A stretch of DNA of 64,000 bases from Heliopora coerulea (GCA_030142905.1 JASJOG010000124.1:744001-808000); one strand, 5' to 3'. Numbered from the stretch's first letter, positions 30,324-43,639 are shown. Made by a program: numbers and translations. Notes: a model not told the origin generated them from the letters alone.

Positions 30324-33300
30324 AGCTAATAGAGGGGGACAGAGAAAGAATAATGAAAACACAGATTGACTCCGCGTCGACGTGTAACACTATTCCTGAG
30401 AGTATGTTAAAGAAACTGTTTCCCAAATGCAAGATAGCAAGAACCAAAGCGATTGTGCAAACATATGGAAATCAGACCATTAAACCGAAGGGACAGATAA
30501 CAGTGTGTTGCGAGGTAGCAGGAAAAATCCAATTAGTAGATTTCCTCGTCGTTGATGTACCTCCAGAAAAGCCACCTCTACTGTGCGGGCGAGATGCGCA
30601 AGCTTTTGGCTATCTAAAGATCTATGCAGATGAAGTGCATACCGTGGAGAAGGCGAGTAAACAAGTCGAACGTCTTCCTTTTGGCCAATTATCGAAAGAA
30701 ATAGTCTTACGACATTATCAAAACGTGTTCAAGGCAGGAAGAGGCAAGTCACTTGGAGAACCCTTACATATAGAGGTCGATTCGAACGTCCAACCAATAC
30801 GTGCCCCTATACGTGCCCCTATACGACGCGTTCCAATTGCGAAATTGGATAAAGTAAACGAAGAGTTAAAGAGGCTGTGTGAAGAAGGAATCATAATACC
30901 TGTGTCTCAGCCAACGGACTGACTTTCCAACATGCTTGTTAAAGAAAAACCAGATGGAAAGATCAGAATTTGCATCGATCCGAGCCAGACCATCAACAGA
31001 GCGATCAAGAGACCAGTTTACACAATACCAACTATAGAAGAAAAACTCCCATTGCTCACGAACGCCAAAGTTTTCACAATAGTTGATGTATCTGAAGCTT
31101 TTCATACCATCGAGTTGGATGAGACGTCTTCATTTCTTACGACATTTCAAGGTCCTAATGGTCGATACCGGTATACGCGTATGCCATTTGGTATTTCCTC
31201 AGGACCGGAGGAATATCAACGAAGACAGCATGAGTTCTTAGAGGGTCTAAAAGGGGTGATCAACATTGCTGATGACATTTGCATATTTGGCTGTGGAGAT
31301 ACTAAAGAGGAAGCTGATGAAGATCATGACAAAAATTTGATTGCGTTGTTAGACAAATGCAGTAGGTTGGGTCTGCGGTTGTCCAGAAAAAAGATCCAGT
31401 TCAAGTCCAACTCAGTTACGTTTATGGGACACAAACTTACAGATAAGGGAGTATCTCCGGATTCATCTAAAGTTGTAGCTGTTAGAGAGATGCCTAGACC
31501 TACCAACAAAGCGGGAGTACAGCGCTTCTTGGGTATGTGCCAGTATTTATCCAAATTTACTCCGAAACTGAGTGAGATGGTTCATCCAATTAGAGAGCTA
31601 ATAAAGGAAGATACAGAATTCATTTGGTCAAATGCACAAGAGGATGCTTTTCAAACAGCTAAGGAGCTTATCGCTTCCCAATCTACTCTACAGTATTACC
31701 ATGTGAAAAAGCCAGTTGTATTGCAAGTTGATGCCTCAGAAAACGCAATCGGAGGTGCTTTATTACAAGATGGAAAACCTGTATGTTTCACATCTCACAC
31801 ATTGAATTCTACAGAGAGGAATTATGCTCAAATAGAAAAGGAATGTTTGGCAATAGTAACGTGCATGAACAAGTGGCATCAATATCTTTTCGGAAAAAAC
31901 GACATTATTATCCATACCGATCATCAACCGTTAGAGACAATTTTCAAGAAACCTTTGTGTAAAGCGCCCCGACGACTACAAAGGATGATGTTGAAATTAC
32001 AGCAATATAATTTTACGGTTCAGTATAAGAAGGGTAAGGAAATGCACATAGCTGACACTTTGTCTAGAGCATCATTATCGAAACCCACCGAAGCCAGGAC
32101 ACAGGAATGGGATGTTTTCCGTATTGAGCTGGCATCCATGGATCTGAAATCTACAGCATTAACATCCGAGACGTTTCAGAGACTGCAAAAAGAGACGATG
32201 AATGATCCAGTATTGAAAGCCTTACTTGAGATAGTGGTGAGGGGGTGGCCTCCCGAGAGGTCAGCCGTACCCGGAGAACTCAAGCCATACTGGAGTTACA
32301 GAGACGAAATTTCGACCTATGACGGAGTCTTGGTCAAGGCACATCAGGTGATTATTCCTACATCGTTAAGATCAGAAATGCTCAGAAAAATACATCGGGC
32401 ACATCAAGGACCAGAAAGCAGTATCCGAAGAGCAAGAGAGGCTATGTTTTGGCCAGGAATGCAAGCAGCCATCCGCGATACATGCCAAGCATGTGGCACG
32501 TGCGCCCAATATTTGGCTCAAAGACCTGCAGAACCTATGAAATCACATGATATTCCCGTATTACCATGGCAGAAAATCAGTGTTGATCTATTCTGTCTTG
32601 ATGGAAAGAGTTATCTTGTCACCGTTGATCATTATAGTGATTTTTTTGAGTTAGACTCATTAACGAATACTCATGCCAAAACAGTGATAAGAGCCATGAA
32701 AAAGAATTTTGCAAGATTTGGCATTCCACAGGAATGTGTGAGTGATAATGGACCGCAGTTTGACAATTTCGAGTATACTCAATTCGCCAAGGAATATGGA
32801 TTTACGATGATAAAGTCGTCACCCTACCATAGTCAAGGAAATGGAAAGGCCGAAGCAGCTGTAAAGGTGGCAAAGAACATCTTGAAAAAATCTCGTTACG
32901 AAGACCCTTACTTGGCCCTGTTGGCCTACAGAAATACCCCACAGCAGAATTATACGTTTTCTCCAGCGCAAAGGCTGATGTCAAGAAAGCTGCGTGATAT
33001 CATTCCAGTGATAGCCAAAGAATTACAGCCAAAACAGGTGCCCTACAAAGTGGTGCTGGACGATATAGCAAGAAGAAGAGCTCGGTCTAAATCGTACTAC
33101 GATCGGAAAGTTTCAGCGCCGTTAAAAGAGTTTACACTGGGAGAGAAAGTGTTTGTAAAGCCTAACCCAGCCAATAAGCATAAGCCATGGATGTATGGTG
33201 AAGTGATTAAAACCCCAGCACCTCGGTCCTGTGTAGTACAAACTCAAATGGGTTATGTTCGACGAAACCATAGACAGATAAGAAATGCGACGATCGAACC

Positions 33301-33532
33301 TATAAATCGATATGACGTGAAGCTGGATGATGAACCAATTATTGAAGATGAACGAACAGTATTAAAGGAGGAAACTTCGAATGAAAGAGCGGAGACCCAA
33401 AGTCCAATATTGCTTGAAGAACTAAACTCGAAATCGCCAGCTATGGAGACGGGCAAAGAAGTAGAAGTGCAACCTCGTCGCTCAACAAGAATTCGAAGAA
33501 TGCCGCGTAGGTTCAATTTTAATGACTATTAA
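30263..33532 (+). CDS. pol: Pol polyprotein of the young gypsy element (protease, RT, RNase H, integrase); one in-frame TGA
   Basis: The frame opens at 30263 inside gag, in the -1 frame, and runs to 33532 with a single stop, TGA at 30920-30922, where relatives have tryptophan (PTD-W-SNML). Protease: TQIDSASTCNTI holds the active aspartate. Reverse transcriptase: GKIRICIDPSQ, VFTIVDVSEAFHTIEL (first aspartate), RMPFGISSGPEEYQ and IADDICIF (catalytic pair). RNase H: LQVDASENAIGG, QIEKECLAIV, IIHTDHQPLE and HIADTLSRA. Integrase: HRAHQ...CQACGTC zinc domain and a D,D,E core (ISVDLF, VSDNGPQF, GNGKAEAAVK). A repeated IRAP at 30797-30826 is a 12-base tandem duplication. A basic RRSTRIRRMPRRF tail ends the protein. 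Apart from the stop it looks functional. Confidence 0.95.
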
Positions 33533-33647
33533 GTTAATAGGTAGAGCAATGGATGCTAATTTATGGTAATGTATATTTAGGATAATTTAACATTTGACTT
33601 TCATCTTAAAGAAAAGGAATTTATTTTGATAACACGTTTTTTTTCAG

Positions 33648-33658
33648 AAAAGGGAAGG
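33648..33658 (+). promoter_or_regulatory. polypurine tract of the young gypsy element
   Basis: GAAAAGGGAAGG immediately precedes the TG of the 3' LTR, the expected plus-strand primer site. Confidence 0.85.
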
Positions 33659-33776
33659 TGTTGGTAGTAGCATGACAATTTATGTCAATTTATATTTATG
33701 TTAATTTTAGTAAGTATATAAAAGATGTGCAGTTGAAATAAAGTTAGAAGTTATGCCATTTGACAAATGTTAAACA
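33659..33776 (+). repeat. 3' LTR (118 bp) of the young gypsy element
   Basis: Same as the 5' LTR except one T-to-C difference near position 28; followed by the TTAC duplication. Confidence 0.97.
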
Positions 33777-33786
33777 TTACCAGTTT

Positions 33787-33985
33787 AAGTTGTCTAGTCG
33801 GCTTTTCAATATCCTAATCAATTTCTTCGTCAAAAACCAAAATCTCATCGTCATCATCAAGTTGTCTTACTGGCTCAAATTGATACGGTTTCACCCCCAA
33901 ATCGTCAATCGGCTCAGCAATGTTGTGCTTATTCAACCTCTCTGTATCGTTTTCCTCAGAGTTACTTGAACTTGATGATCACCTT
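33787..33985 (-). pseudogene. unrecognised acidic coding-like fragment
   Basis: The minus strand reads SSSSSNSEENDTERLNKHNI, then GVKPYQFEPVRQLDDDDEI and LVFDEEID before a stop, then DIEKPTRQLK. The serine/acid-rich start and the PYQFEP motif resemble N-termini of a large group of cnidarian predicted proteins, but I cannot name the family. The fragment ends in CTG|GTAA, a possible donor, right at the point where the gypsy element inserted. Low confidence that it was ever translated. Confidence 0.3.
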
Positions 33986-33989
33986 TTAT

Positions 33990-36900
33990 CACTGGTTGTT
34001 AAATCCACGTACAGGTTATAAGAATCCTACTAACCAAGGGAGTCAACCATGCTAATTGCTAAACGCAATAAAGCAATAGAAGCTAAACACTCAACTGAAG
34101 TCACACTCGAGACACCGCTGATTTTAGGCGCCCGCTGACAAAGAAAAAAATAGCGGCCCTGTATTTCAAAATTTTCTATCTGCTTTATTGCTTATTTCTC
34201 CTCAACAAATGACGGCTGGAGAAATATATTTAGGGCTTTTATTTTTTTGTAATAAGGCCTTTCATGTAGATAAAAATTGGTTGGCGTGGCAGTTCTCCTT
34301 TAAAACAACTGTTGTTAAGTATCAGGAAAAGAAATCCCATAACTTGGGCAAAAGTTCTAAAAAGCTTTCACTTGACGACGTCCACAGTTAATGGAACTGG
34401 AATAGATGTAAACAGAGAAATCAAATAGAAAGATGCAATTGCTTCACCTGTGTCGACCTTCTGCGCACTCACAAATTCTCAAAACTCTCTTCTTATCTTG
34501 ACAGAATTTTTACTGCCACCAAAGAGACGTTTAAAGAGAGAGAAGCCAAATACTTTGATAACTGGTAGGTCAACTATCACATGCAACTATTAATTGGTCG
34601 TAAAACAATTCTCGTAGACGCTTCCTCTTGAATGCTAAAATGGTTGTGTTCAGAAATTAAGAGGATCTTACTGATTTTTGGAATACCACAAAATCAGACT
34701 GTACTTGAGTCGAAAGGTCTTAATTTCCGGTACTCTGATTTCGACAAGTTTCCTCATTTTCGTACTTTCAAAAGCTTTTCTTCCAGCTCCATTTCCGTCT
34801 TTCTTGTCGGATTTTTTCTTTTATCCGTAATCTTTTCGTACATCTCCTATCGAGGCATTTGAAGGCGTGCTCCACATAGTTTTGTTCAGAACAGTCGAGT
34901 TTCCTTTATCCGCCTTTATCATTAAAATACTGTTATCAGCCCTGAGATCAATACCTGTCTCTCTTTTCGAGTAAAATTCTGCTTTAGCGCAGTTGTTGGT
35001 TCTTTAACGGTGCTATTAAGTTCTGCTCGATCGGTGTATTACTCCCAAAAAGCGTAAAAGATTTTTTTTGGATTGAAAAATCCCGATGATTCTTCCTGAA
35101 GTATCGGGGATTTTTCGAATTTCTTTCTCCTCCCCAATTCTCCCAAAGTTTTTTGTCATATGTCATTGGTGACTTCTCTCACATTGTAACCTCTTACGTT
35201 TCCGACTGTTGCCAAGTTACGAGAAGGAAAAAATTGTCCTCAGCCTAAACATGACAGAAACTCGTTCCTACTGCATTTCATGAAATGGCACGAATTCAGC
35301 AAATCTCAAGCAAAAATATCTGCATCTTATCGAAACGTGATCACGATGTGTCGCATTCGACATTAATTTTAACAAATTTGGATTTCAGATTCGGACTGTT
35401 TTTATTTTTTAATTGAACTTTTAAGGATTTTCTGGACTTACCTAAGTGGGTGGAATTTCGGAATTTTTCGAAATACCGTTTGCTTTTTCTAGTATATTAC
35501 CCCTTTTGTCAGATAGTAAATTGCTTGAGCCCGGCACCATCGAACTAACGATTTCTTTAATTGGTATTCGTCTAGGGGTCATTAACACATTGAGTCCTTT
35601 AGTAAAGGACTCGATGTTTTAATGAGTAAACAAATTTGAGTAAACAAATTTCATCATTTTAAATTCTCTTTGAGACGTACTAATTACTCACCACTTTCCT
35701 GACTAGTTGACTTTTTGAATTTCTTATACAAAAAATCGTATGAGACAATCGTATCATGTATATTGGCCTTAAAATTTTCTGGATTTGTTGAATTTATTAT
35801 GATCAATCAGAGCTTAAGTAACAAAAATAAGTCACCAAAATGTATCATATAAATGAAGGAAACGGAAACGAAGCTTGTCCTGTATTTTATAGAAAATGCG
35901 CCTTTCCCTTGACTATTTTAGAAGTATTAGCATGGTAGTTTTAACATGTTTTGTGCCAGAAACGTTCAATCGTTAACAATATATAAAAAGCCAGGCTTTA
36001 ATAACACTGAAAGATCGTCCACTTATATCGTCTTTTGCTCCAATATTAGCTGCCCTAATTTAACCTTAACTAAAAAAATCTAAATTCTAAGTTTTTACAC
36101 ACATAGCATCTACGTCATCAATTCTTCACCTCTACCCCTACTTTTTCTCCCCATGTAACGTCCAAAGCACTCATCAAGTAGCATTACCAAGTGTAGAACC
36201 TACCCCATGACGAGCCTCAAAATATTTTCCAAATTATGATTTATTACTCGGACTACCTATGCTACCCAGAGTCTAGGTTCCGGTTACGTGTCTGGTTTGT
36301 TTCTTTTAAATTTAGCGGTCACGAATTTGCAAAATTGCGCAATACCTCCTGTGAGGCCTTCAGTGATTGTAAGACATTTTGTATGGTCGATTTCGCGAGC
36401 TATTCTAAACATCTGATTTTGCTCGAGTATAGGTAGGTGTTTTAAATGACTTGCCTCCCGTTCTTCGCTATGCATTCATGTTTTACATGTTCCCACACTT
36501 AGTCCTTCGCTGAAAGTTTTAAATCAATTTTAGTCGAGTTGTCGTTCGAGGTATTCCGATGTCTGGTTGTTTACGTGCGACTCTTTCGTCAAATTTTCAC
36601 CTAATAGAGAGGCTAAGGAAGTTGTTTAACCAAAACTTGGCGAAACAAATGTTTCCTAATCAAAAAGTTGTTAACAATATGCTGTATTGCACTACAATTT
36701 GTAAAACGGGAGAAGAGAACCCGGATAAATAACCGTGATAACTTAACCTGGATTTTGACCTCTTCATTTCCGCACGTTTGTTATTGGAGCTTGGTCTGCT
36801 TAATCTGAACATCGTAGTAGCCCATGAATTGATGAAAATCACGTCGTTCACTCTTCGTTAAAACGAAGGGAGTACCTCCTAAATAAATTTCAACGGACGA

Positions 36901-38255
36901 TGATCACATAATTTTAAGAGAGAATACAAGTGCTTCGAGTGATTGACTTCCAGAAGTTTACGGAGTATAGTTTATTTATTCAATCATACAACAAAATCTT
37001 GAAATACAACACAGATAAACGGACTTATCGTAGAACAATCACACGATCGTTCCAAGGTGAAAGAGTAAAACGAAAAATCTCGCAGGATCGCTTCAAAATA
37101 ATGAATATTAAAAAAAAAAAACAAATAAAATATCTGGTCTTTTGTGTACAATGCAGAAACGCGTTTGATTAGAAATGCTTTGATCTTCATTTGTTTAAAT
37201 AAAGTTAACACCTATCTTCCAGGTTTTAACAGTTGATTAAAATTTGGTCAAACACGACTGCCGGAGAGAGAGACTACATCTTGTTTTGAAAACCCGTCTA
37301 CAGAGCAGGATATCCCAAGCTAGTTATTGCAAGCTAAAGCAAGCCAATCACATAATTCCTAAACTTCCATTGTTTTGCTGTTTGTTAAAACCAAACACCC
37401 CAAAGTTTAAGTAGCTCCAAAGTACGGCGTCAACATGCCGCAATACAATCGTTCTTATGGAAACTGAAATTTATAGAACGTTCGTGTACGAGCATTTCTG
37501 TCTTTCAAATAATTAGAAGTCCACTACGGAGTGTACGTATCTTTAAAATAAATATAATAAAAATAAAAGATATGTCATATAGTGCAATCTAGTTTTGTTG
37601 CCATGTTACCAATAATTTGGGAGCTGGGTAATATTTTCACGATTATCACAACTTGGTCCGCGCATATATAATTCAGTGAAGAGTAAAATAGCAAAATATA
37701 CGACGACATTGTTCAAATAAAAATTTTACAATAAAGCTTGCGGGTTTCAAATCATCGAGTGTAAAGAAGAACTTAAAAAACTAGGGTACCTTGTTTCAGT
37801 TACTTTGTATCCTTATTTACTGGACGCTGCTGGTGCAATAGAATAACAACTCGCCAAGATCACTATTTACGCGTGCGTCATTAGAAATATTCATCTACCA
37901 CCCCATTGCAAATTACCAGAAGGAGGCATGTTAAGTCTTTTTGACTGTGGTGTAGAAGTTTCCAATGCTAGTTTAAGGGATTTAGCCTAAATAAACTCCC
38001 AATTCGACTGAAGAGACCCAGAAAATTCCAACTGCTAAATGATACCTATATGGGACAGAAAGTCTGCGACGGAGCCAACAAACAAACGAGAACATTACGC
38101 CATATAATCACACGAAAGAAAATACTTCCTCTTTAGAAGCTTTACTACAAGGACATCTGCAAGTGGAGCATCAAAGCCTAAAAAGTAACTATATTTGTAC
38201 CATTTTCCATTATTTTGTATTAAGGATGACAAATCTACGGGTTAATCAACCTTGT
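33990..38255. other. 4.3 kb without recognised genes
   Basis: AT-rich, with many short open frames on both strands and no known motif. Small features only: a hairpin GAGTCCTTTAGTAAAGGACTC at 35593-35613 and a tandem word GAGTAAACAAATTT at 35622-35652. Could be intergenic or a large intron. Confidence 0.5.
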
Positions 38256-38260
38256 ATTCA

Positions 38261-40545
38261 GAAGTTTCAAAATTTTTCATTATGCTTTATGTATCATCTT
38301 CCGTCCCTGTAGCTTACAATATTCACTCTATAAACTACATACTATTTTTATCTAATCTAGTATTTCATTTTACCAGATTACAGGTTTCATTTTCATTCGT
38401 TACCACTTTGATTGGAAGCTTGAACAATTCGAAGCTGCATCATACCATTGATAGAACTATGACTGATTTAAGGATGTCGTTAACATTTTTCGTTCTGTCC
38501 GAAATTTTCTTTGGAAACGAGCAACCCTCTTATTCATATAAAATTCCAAACTTGGCATGTTATACGTGGGTATCGGAAGGTCATCTTACGAATATTGGTT
38601 TGATAAATATTGAATCAATGACGACACTCCTATCATTTGGAAGTTATAGAAATTTCCTATATCAACTAAAGAAAACACGGAACTTCGAAACACTTCGACT
38701 GAGAAATTCTTATCGATTCTCAAACATTAATGTTTCATATGGCCTAATTTAATGTACGATCCAACTTGTAATTTGGCAATAATCGTCATAAATTCACAGC
38801 AAAAAAAAAAAAGCCATACAACGTTGATATCCCATGTCTGCTGCTTCACTACTCAGGAACTTACCAAAACTGAGCATTCATCCTGCAAAACAAGGAAAAA
38901 TATACATTAGTTCAAGGATCGACAGTCCGCCATGGGGCAATTTAGCCAACACACAACCTCCACTCCCGATACACCTTTGCCTGATTGCCTCACGCACAAC
39001 CTGAACTCCCGAAAAAGCTTTGCCTGGTAGACGGTGTGAGAGCGATGGACGAATATCTGGGAGAAGTGACCCATGATATGATCACAGGCACTTATACTTA
39101 ATGATGAACGATACACTAGAATTGAAATGGATAGTGCACGGTAAATGGAAAAGTCTGAGACAGTGTCTGATGCCCTGTGACGACCGGTGAGACGCTCTGA
39201 CCATTGAGTTCGCGAGACTCACATGTCGAACTAACGTGCAATTGACTATATCTTTTGACTGGAAGATATCGAATACCATTGCTAATCACACTGCAGTTTT
39301 TGCATTAGGCTTTATTAAGTTCATACTAATAATTTGTATTGCTAAACCTAACCCTACAGTAATCCTGACTGTTGACTTAACACTAAAAACAATTCTAACC
39401 CTAATCTTTATCTAAGCTTAAAAAGCTGATTTCTAGCTAGATGTGAATGTCCAGGAGGTCACTAACTACAGAAGTCGCTTATCTCTACGACACCGGCTCT
39501 TCATATTCAAAACGCCAATGGCCTCACTTCGGGTTCAGGGGCTGAACGCAGCCTGCGGGCCAAATTTTCGGCTGACGACGAACAAATAAGATTTTATTCC
39601 CACGTCAAATACTTACTCTTTCGAAATTGTAATGCAATTGCATTAAGCATGGAATCGTTTACTGATGACGATATGATAAACATTCATGCAGTTCCTAATG
39701 TTATTTTCGGATTTCAGCTTAAGCCGCGCTTTTACAGCAATGTTGCTAGTACGTGTCATGAAACTTTTCTTAAAATTTCACGTCAAGGATCTACGTGAGG
39801 GGAACAACTTTGATCAACTATTATATGCCATTTAACAACATGAAAAAGACTGTATATGTTTCTTTCTTTTTCTTACACAGAAGAAACGCTAAAGTTTCGC
39901 CACGTGCGCATAGTAAAAATTTCGTGCTGGCAACATAAACGACGCATGAAAGATGAGGGCCGCTGTAAGTTTCTATCACTTTACAGGTTTTTTCAGCCCT
40001 TCAATTTTTGCCGATGCTAACAACATAGAGAACTCCGAACAAGACGCATTTGCTTATCACAGATTTTTATAGATGAAGAGTGAAAATTGTTTCAGGGGCC
40101 AAAATAGAATATTTTAAAGCGCTATGAATGATTTCATGTTGCAAACGAATGAATTATAGAATTTTAAACTGTTTTCACTAAAGTCATGTAAGGATTATCC
40201 ATCTTAATTTTCTAATGGTTTTGTACAGTTATAGCAAACTCAGTATGTTAAGCTGTCGTGCCCGAAAAAAACCCGACATAGTTTCTCCCTATTCTAAACT
40301 ACGACTTTTAAATCTAAACAAGCATATGAAGTTTGGCAGAGATATTGGCTACACAAACGACAATGTACCTCTTTTGTCACCAAATATTTTACTCGTTCTA
40401 TTTTCTGCAACTTTTCCACAGCAGTCGTGTCTTCCGTGACAAATCAGCTACACGTGCAACTTTGTACTAATGTGGCATTTTGGTTTTCAAACATCGCATT
40501 GCATGTAGAAAGTAACAAATCCCGTAAGGACTTGTTGCTCTTTAT
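38261..40545 (+). repeat. 2.28-kb tandem duplication, left copy
   Basis: Nearly the whole stretch recurs at 40708-42996 with a constant offset of about 2447 bases at the start and small indels later. Divergence is a few percent by eye. Contains a 100-plus codon open frame (to 38752) and minus-strand frames (38907-39116, 39082-39279), none with a recognised domain. Base changes between copies in the open frame are mostly non-synonymous, so I do not call it a gene. Confidence 0.9.
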
Positions 40546-40707
40546 CTACGAGTAGCACTATAAAGTTTATAATAAGCAATTTGGCGGACAAACTTTGAGC
40601 ACAGTTGTTCAATCCATGGATACCGCTGGTTACTCACTGAGATTAACCCAGTGAGTACGCTATCTAGCTTCAAATAATCAGCCGCTGATAACAAAAAAAA
40701 AATGGCG
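40546..40707 (-). repeat. 162-bp linker unit between the tandem copies
   Basis: Related at roughly 80% to 45003-45190: CACTATAAAGTTTATAAT, GCAATTTGG, CCATGGATA and GATAACAA occur in order. On the minus strand both give YPWIE(Q/E)LC and QIAYYKLYSA. Probably part of the ancestral repeat unit. Confidence 0.7.
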
Positions 40708-42996
40708 TAAGTTCCAAAATTTTTAACCACACATTACATGCCACCTTGCGTCCCTGTATCTTGCGCTTTTCACTCCATAAACTACATACTATTTTTAACT
40801 AATCTAGCATTTCACTTTACCAGAATACAGGTTTCATTTTCATTCGTTACCACTTTGATTGGAAGCTTGAACAATTCGAAGCTGCATCATACCATTGATA
40901 GAACTATGACTGATTTAAGGATGTCGTTAACATTTTTCGTTCTGTCCGAAATTTTCTTTGGAAACGAGCAACCCTCTTGTTCCTATGAAATTCCAAACTT
41001 GGCATGTTATACGTGGGTATCGGAAGGTCATCTTACGAATATTGGTTTGATAAATATTGAATCAATGACGACACTCCTATCATTTGGAAGTTATAGAAAT
41101 TTCCTATATCAACTAAAGAAAACACGGAACTTCGAAACACTTCGACTGAGAAATTCTTATCGATTCTCAAACATTAATGTTTCATATGGCCTAATTTAAT
41201 GTACGATCCAACTTGTAATTTGGCAATAATCGTCATAAATTCACAGCAAAAAAAACCAGGCATACAACGTTGATATCCTATATCTCCTGCTTCACTACTC
41301 AGGTACTTACCTGTAGGCAATGAAATTCCTGCAAAACAAGAAAAAATGTACATTAGTTCAAGGATCGACAGTCCGCCATGGGGCAATTTAGGCTCATACG
41401 CAACCTCTACTCCCCATACACCTTTCCCTGACTGCCTCACGCACAACCTGAACTCCCGAAAAAGCTTTGCCTGGTAGACGGTGTGAGAACGATCGACGAA
41501 TATCAGGGTGGAGTGACCCATGATATGATCACAGGCACTTATACTTAATGATGAACGATACACTAGAATTGAAATGGATAGTGCACGGTAAATGGAAAAG
41601 TCTGAGACAGTGTCTGATGCCCTGTGACGACCGGTGAGACGCTCTGACCATTGAGTTCGCGAGATTCACATGTCGAACTAACGTGCAATTGACTATATCT
41701 TTTGACTGGAAGATATCGAATACCATTGCTAATCACACTGCAGTTTTTGCATTAGGCCTTATCAAGATCATACTAATCATTTGTATTGCTAAACCTAACC
41801 CTAATCCTGACTGTTGACCTAACACTAAAAACAATTCTAACCCTAATCTTTATCTAAGCTTAAAAAGCTGATTTCTAGCTAGATGTGAATGTCCAGGAGG
41901 TCACTAACTACAGAAGTCGCTTATTTCTACGACACCGGCTCTTCATATTCAAAACGCCAATGGCCTCACTTCGGGTTCAGGAGCTGAACGCAACCTGTGG
42001 GCCAAATGTTCGGCTGACGACGAACAAATAAGATTTTATTCCCACGTCGAATACTTACTCTTTCGAAATTGTAATGCAATTGCATTAAACATGGAATCGT
42101 TTACTGATGACGATATGATAAACATTCATGCAGCTCCTAATGCTATTTTCGGATTTCAGCTTAAACCGCGGTTTTACAGCAATGTTGCTAGTACGTGCCA
42201 TGAAACTTTTCTTAAAATTTCACGCCAACGATCTACGTGAGGGGAACAACTTTGATCAACTATTATATGCCACTTAATAATATGAAGGAGACTGTATATG
42301 TTTATTTCTTTTTCTTATACAGAAGAAACGCTAAAGTTCCGCCACGTGCGTATAATAAAAATTTCGTGCTGGCAACATAAACGACGCTTGAAAGATGAGA
42401 TCCGGTGTAAGTTTCTATCACTTTACAGGTTTTTTCAGCCCTTCAATTTTTGCCGATGTTAACAACACAGAGAACTCCGAACAAGACGCATTTGCTTATC
42501 ACAGATTCTTAAAGATGAAGAGTGAAAATTGTTTCAGGGGCCAAAATAGAATATTTTAAAGCGCTATGAATGATTTCATGTTGCAAACGGATGAATTATG
42601 GAATTTTAAACTGTTTTCAGTAAAGTCATGTAAGGATTATCCATCTTAATTTTCCAAAGGTTTTCTACAGTTCGAGCAAACTCAGTATGTTAAGCTGTCG
42701 GGTCCATAAAAAACGACACAGTTTCTCCCTATTCTAAACTACGACTTTTAAGTCTAAACAAGCATATGAAGTTTGGCAGAGATATTGGCTACACAAACGA
42801 CAATGTACCCCTTTTGTTAGCAAATATTTCACTCGTCCGATTTTCTGCAACTTTTTTGTGCTACTTTTCCAGCAGTCGTGTCTTCCGTGACAAATCGGCT
42901 ACACGTGCAACTTTGTAGTGCAGTGGCACTTTGGTTTTCAAAACATTGCATTGCCTGTAGAAAGTAACAAATCCCGTGCAGTCTTGCTGCTCTTTA
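40708..42996 (+). repeat. 2.28-kb tandem duplication, right copy
   Basis: Direct copy of 38261-40545. Both copies include GACGACCGGTGAGACGCTCT (39180, 41627) and a decayed tRNA-like stretch, and an AACCCTAA-type run (39350, 41798). The right copy lacks a short insertion in that run. Confidence 0.9.
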
Positions 42997-43077
42997 TTTA
43001 GGAACTAAAATCCGAGTGTCAGATGGCATACATGATGAGATTCCAACTGAACAGTCTCCTACCAAGGACGTTCTTTC

Positions 43078-43215
43078 AAAGTGGGCGCAGCCCAACATAT
43101 TAAGATTTATACAATCCTTCCACACTAAAGACAACTTCGTTGTTTGATGAACTAGAAGCTTAATTTTAGTATTCTGTATTCTAGCGACCTGTCAGTGTTA
43201 TAATGCGCCCACTTT
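43078..43215. mobile_element. 138-bp MITE-like inverted repeat
   Basis: AAAGTGGGCGCA at 43078-43089 is exactly mirrored by TGCGCCCACTTT at 43204-43215. The interior is AT-rich and non-coding. No target duplication was identified. Confidence 0.65.
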
Positions 43216-43639
43216 AACGAACTAGTCAGATGGAAGGGAGGTTTCCTTCGCATATACGTAATCTGTCTCACTTGGCGGATCTGTTAGTAGCCCCATACGA
43301 TTGCGAACTCTTCGTGACAACAACAAACGGAGTAACGCAGAAGTTTCCCGCTGCGTTTTCTTAAAAATACTTACTCAGTTAAGAAAGAGAAAACGGAAGT
43401 CTGGGAGCATACATCGTAATTGGTACGTTTAAAACGTAGAATTTGAGATTTGCTTGACAAAAATCACATTGAAAAAATGTTAGGAGGTTTTTTCATATTC
43501 ACACTCGATCACATAAATGACTACCATTCATTGAATCTACCCGTCTCTTCATTAGCATTTTCACTTCTATAAATACACAACTTATGACCAAGCCCTTTAC
43601 AAAGACCTTCCAAGCTCGGTTGGGCAAATAAAAAAGGAC

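Larger units (their letters stand above)
29166..33776 (+). mobile_element. young, full-length Ty3/gypsy retrotransposon (4.6 kb) with TTAC duplication
   Basis: Identical termini: 118-bp LTRs at 29166-29283 and 33659-33776 that differ at one base (T at the 5' copy, C at the 3' copy in TTATGTYAATT). TTAC flanks both sides (29162-29165 and 33777-33780). A tRNA primer site, gag, pol and a polypurine tract are all in place. Only one in-frame stop was found in pol. The single LTR difference points to recent insertion relative to every other element here. Confidence 0.97.

Noticed and set aside
39150..39240. tRNA-like stretch (ACTCAATGGTCAGAGCG on minus) present in both tandem copies
   Set aside because: An A-box-like word is there but no B box at the right distance; at most a decayed SINE head.
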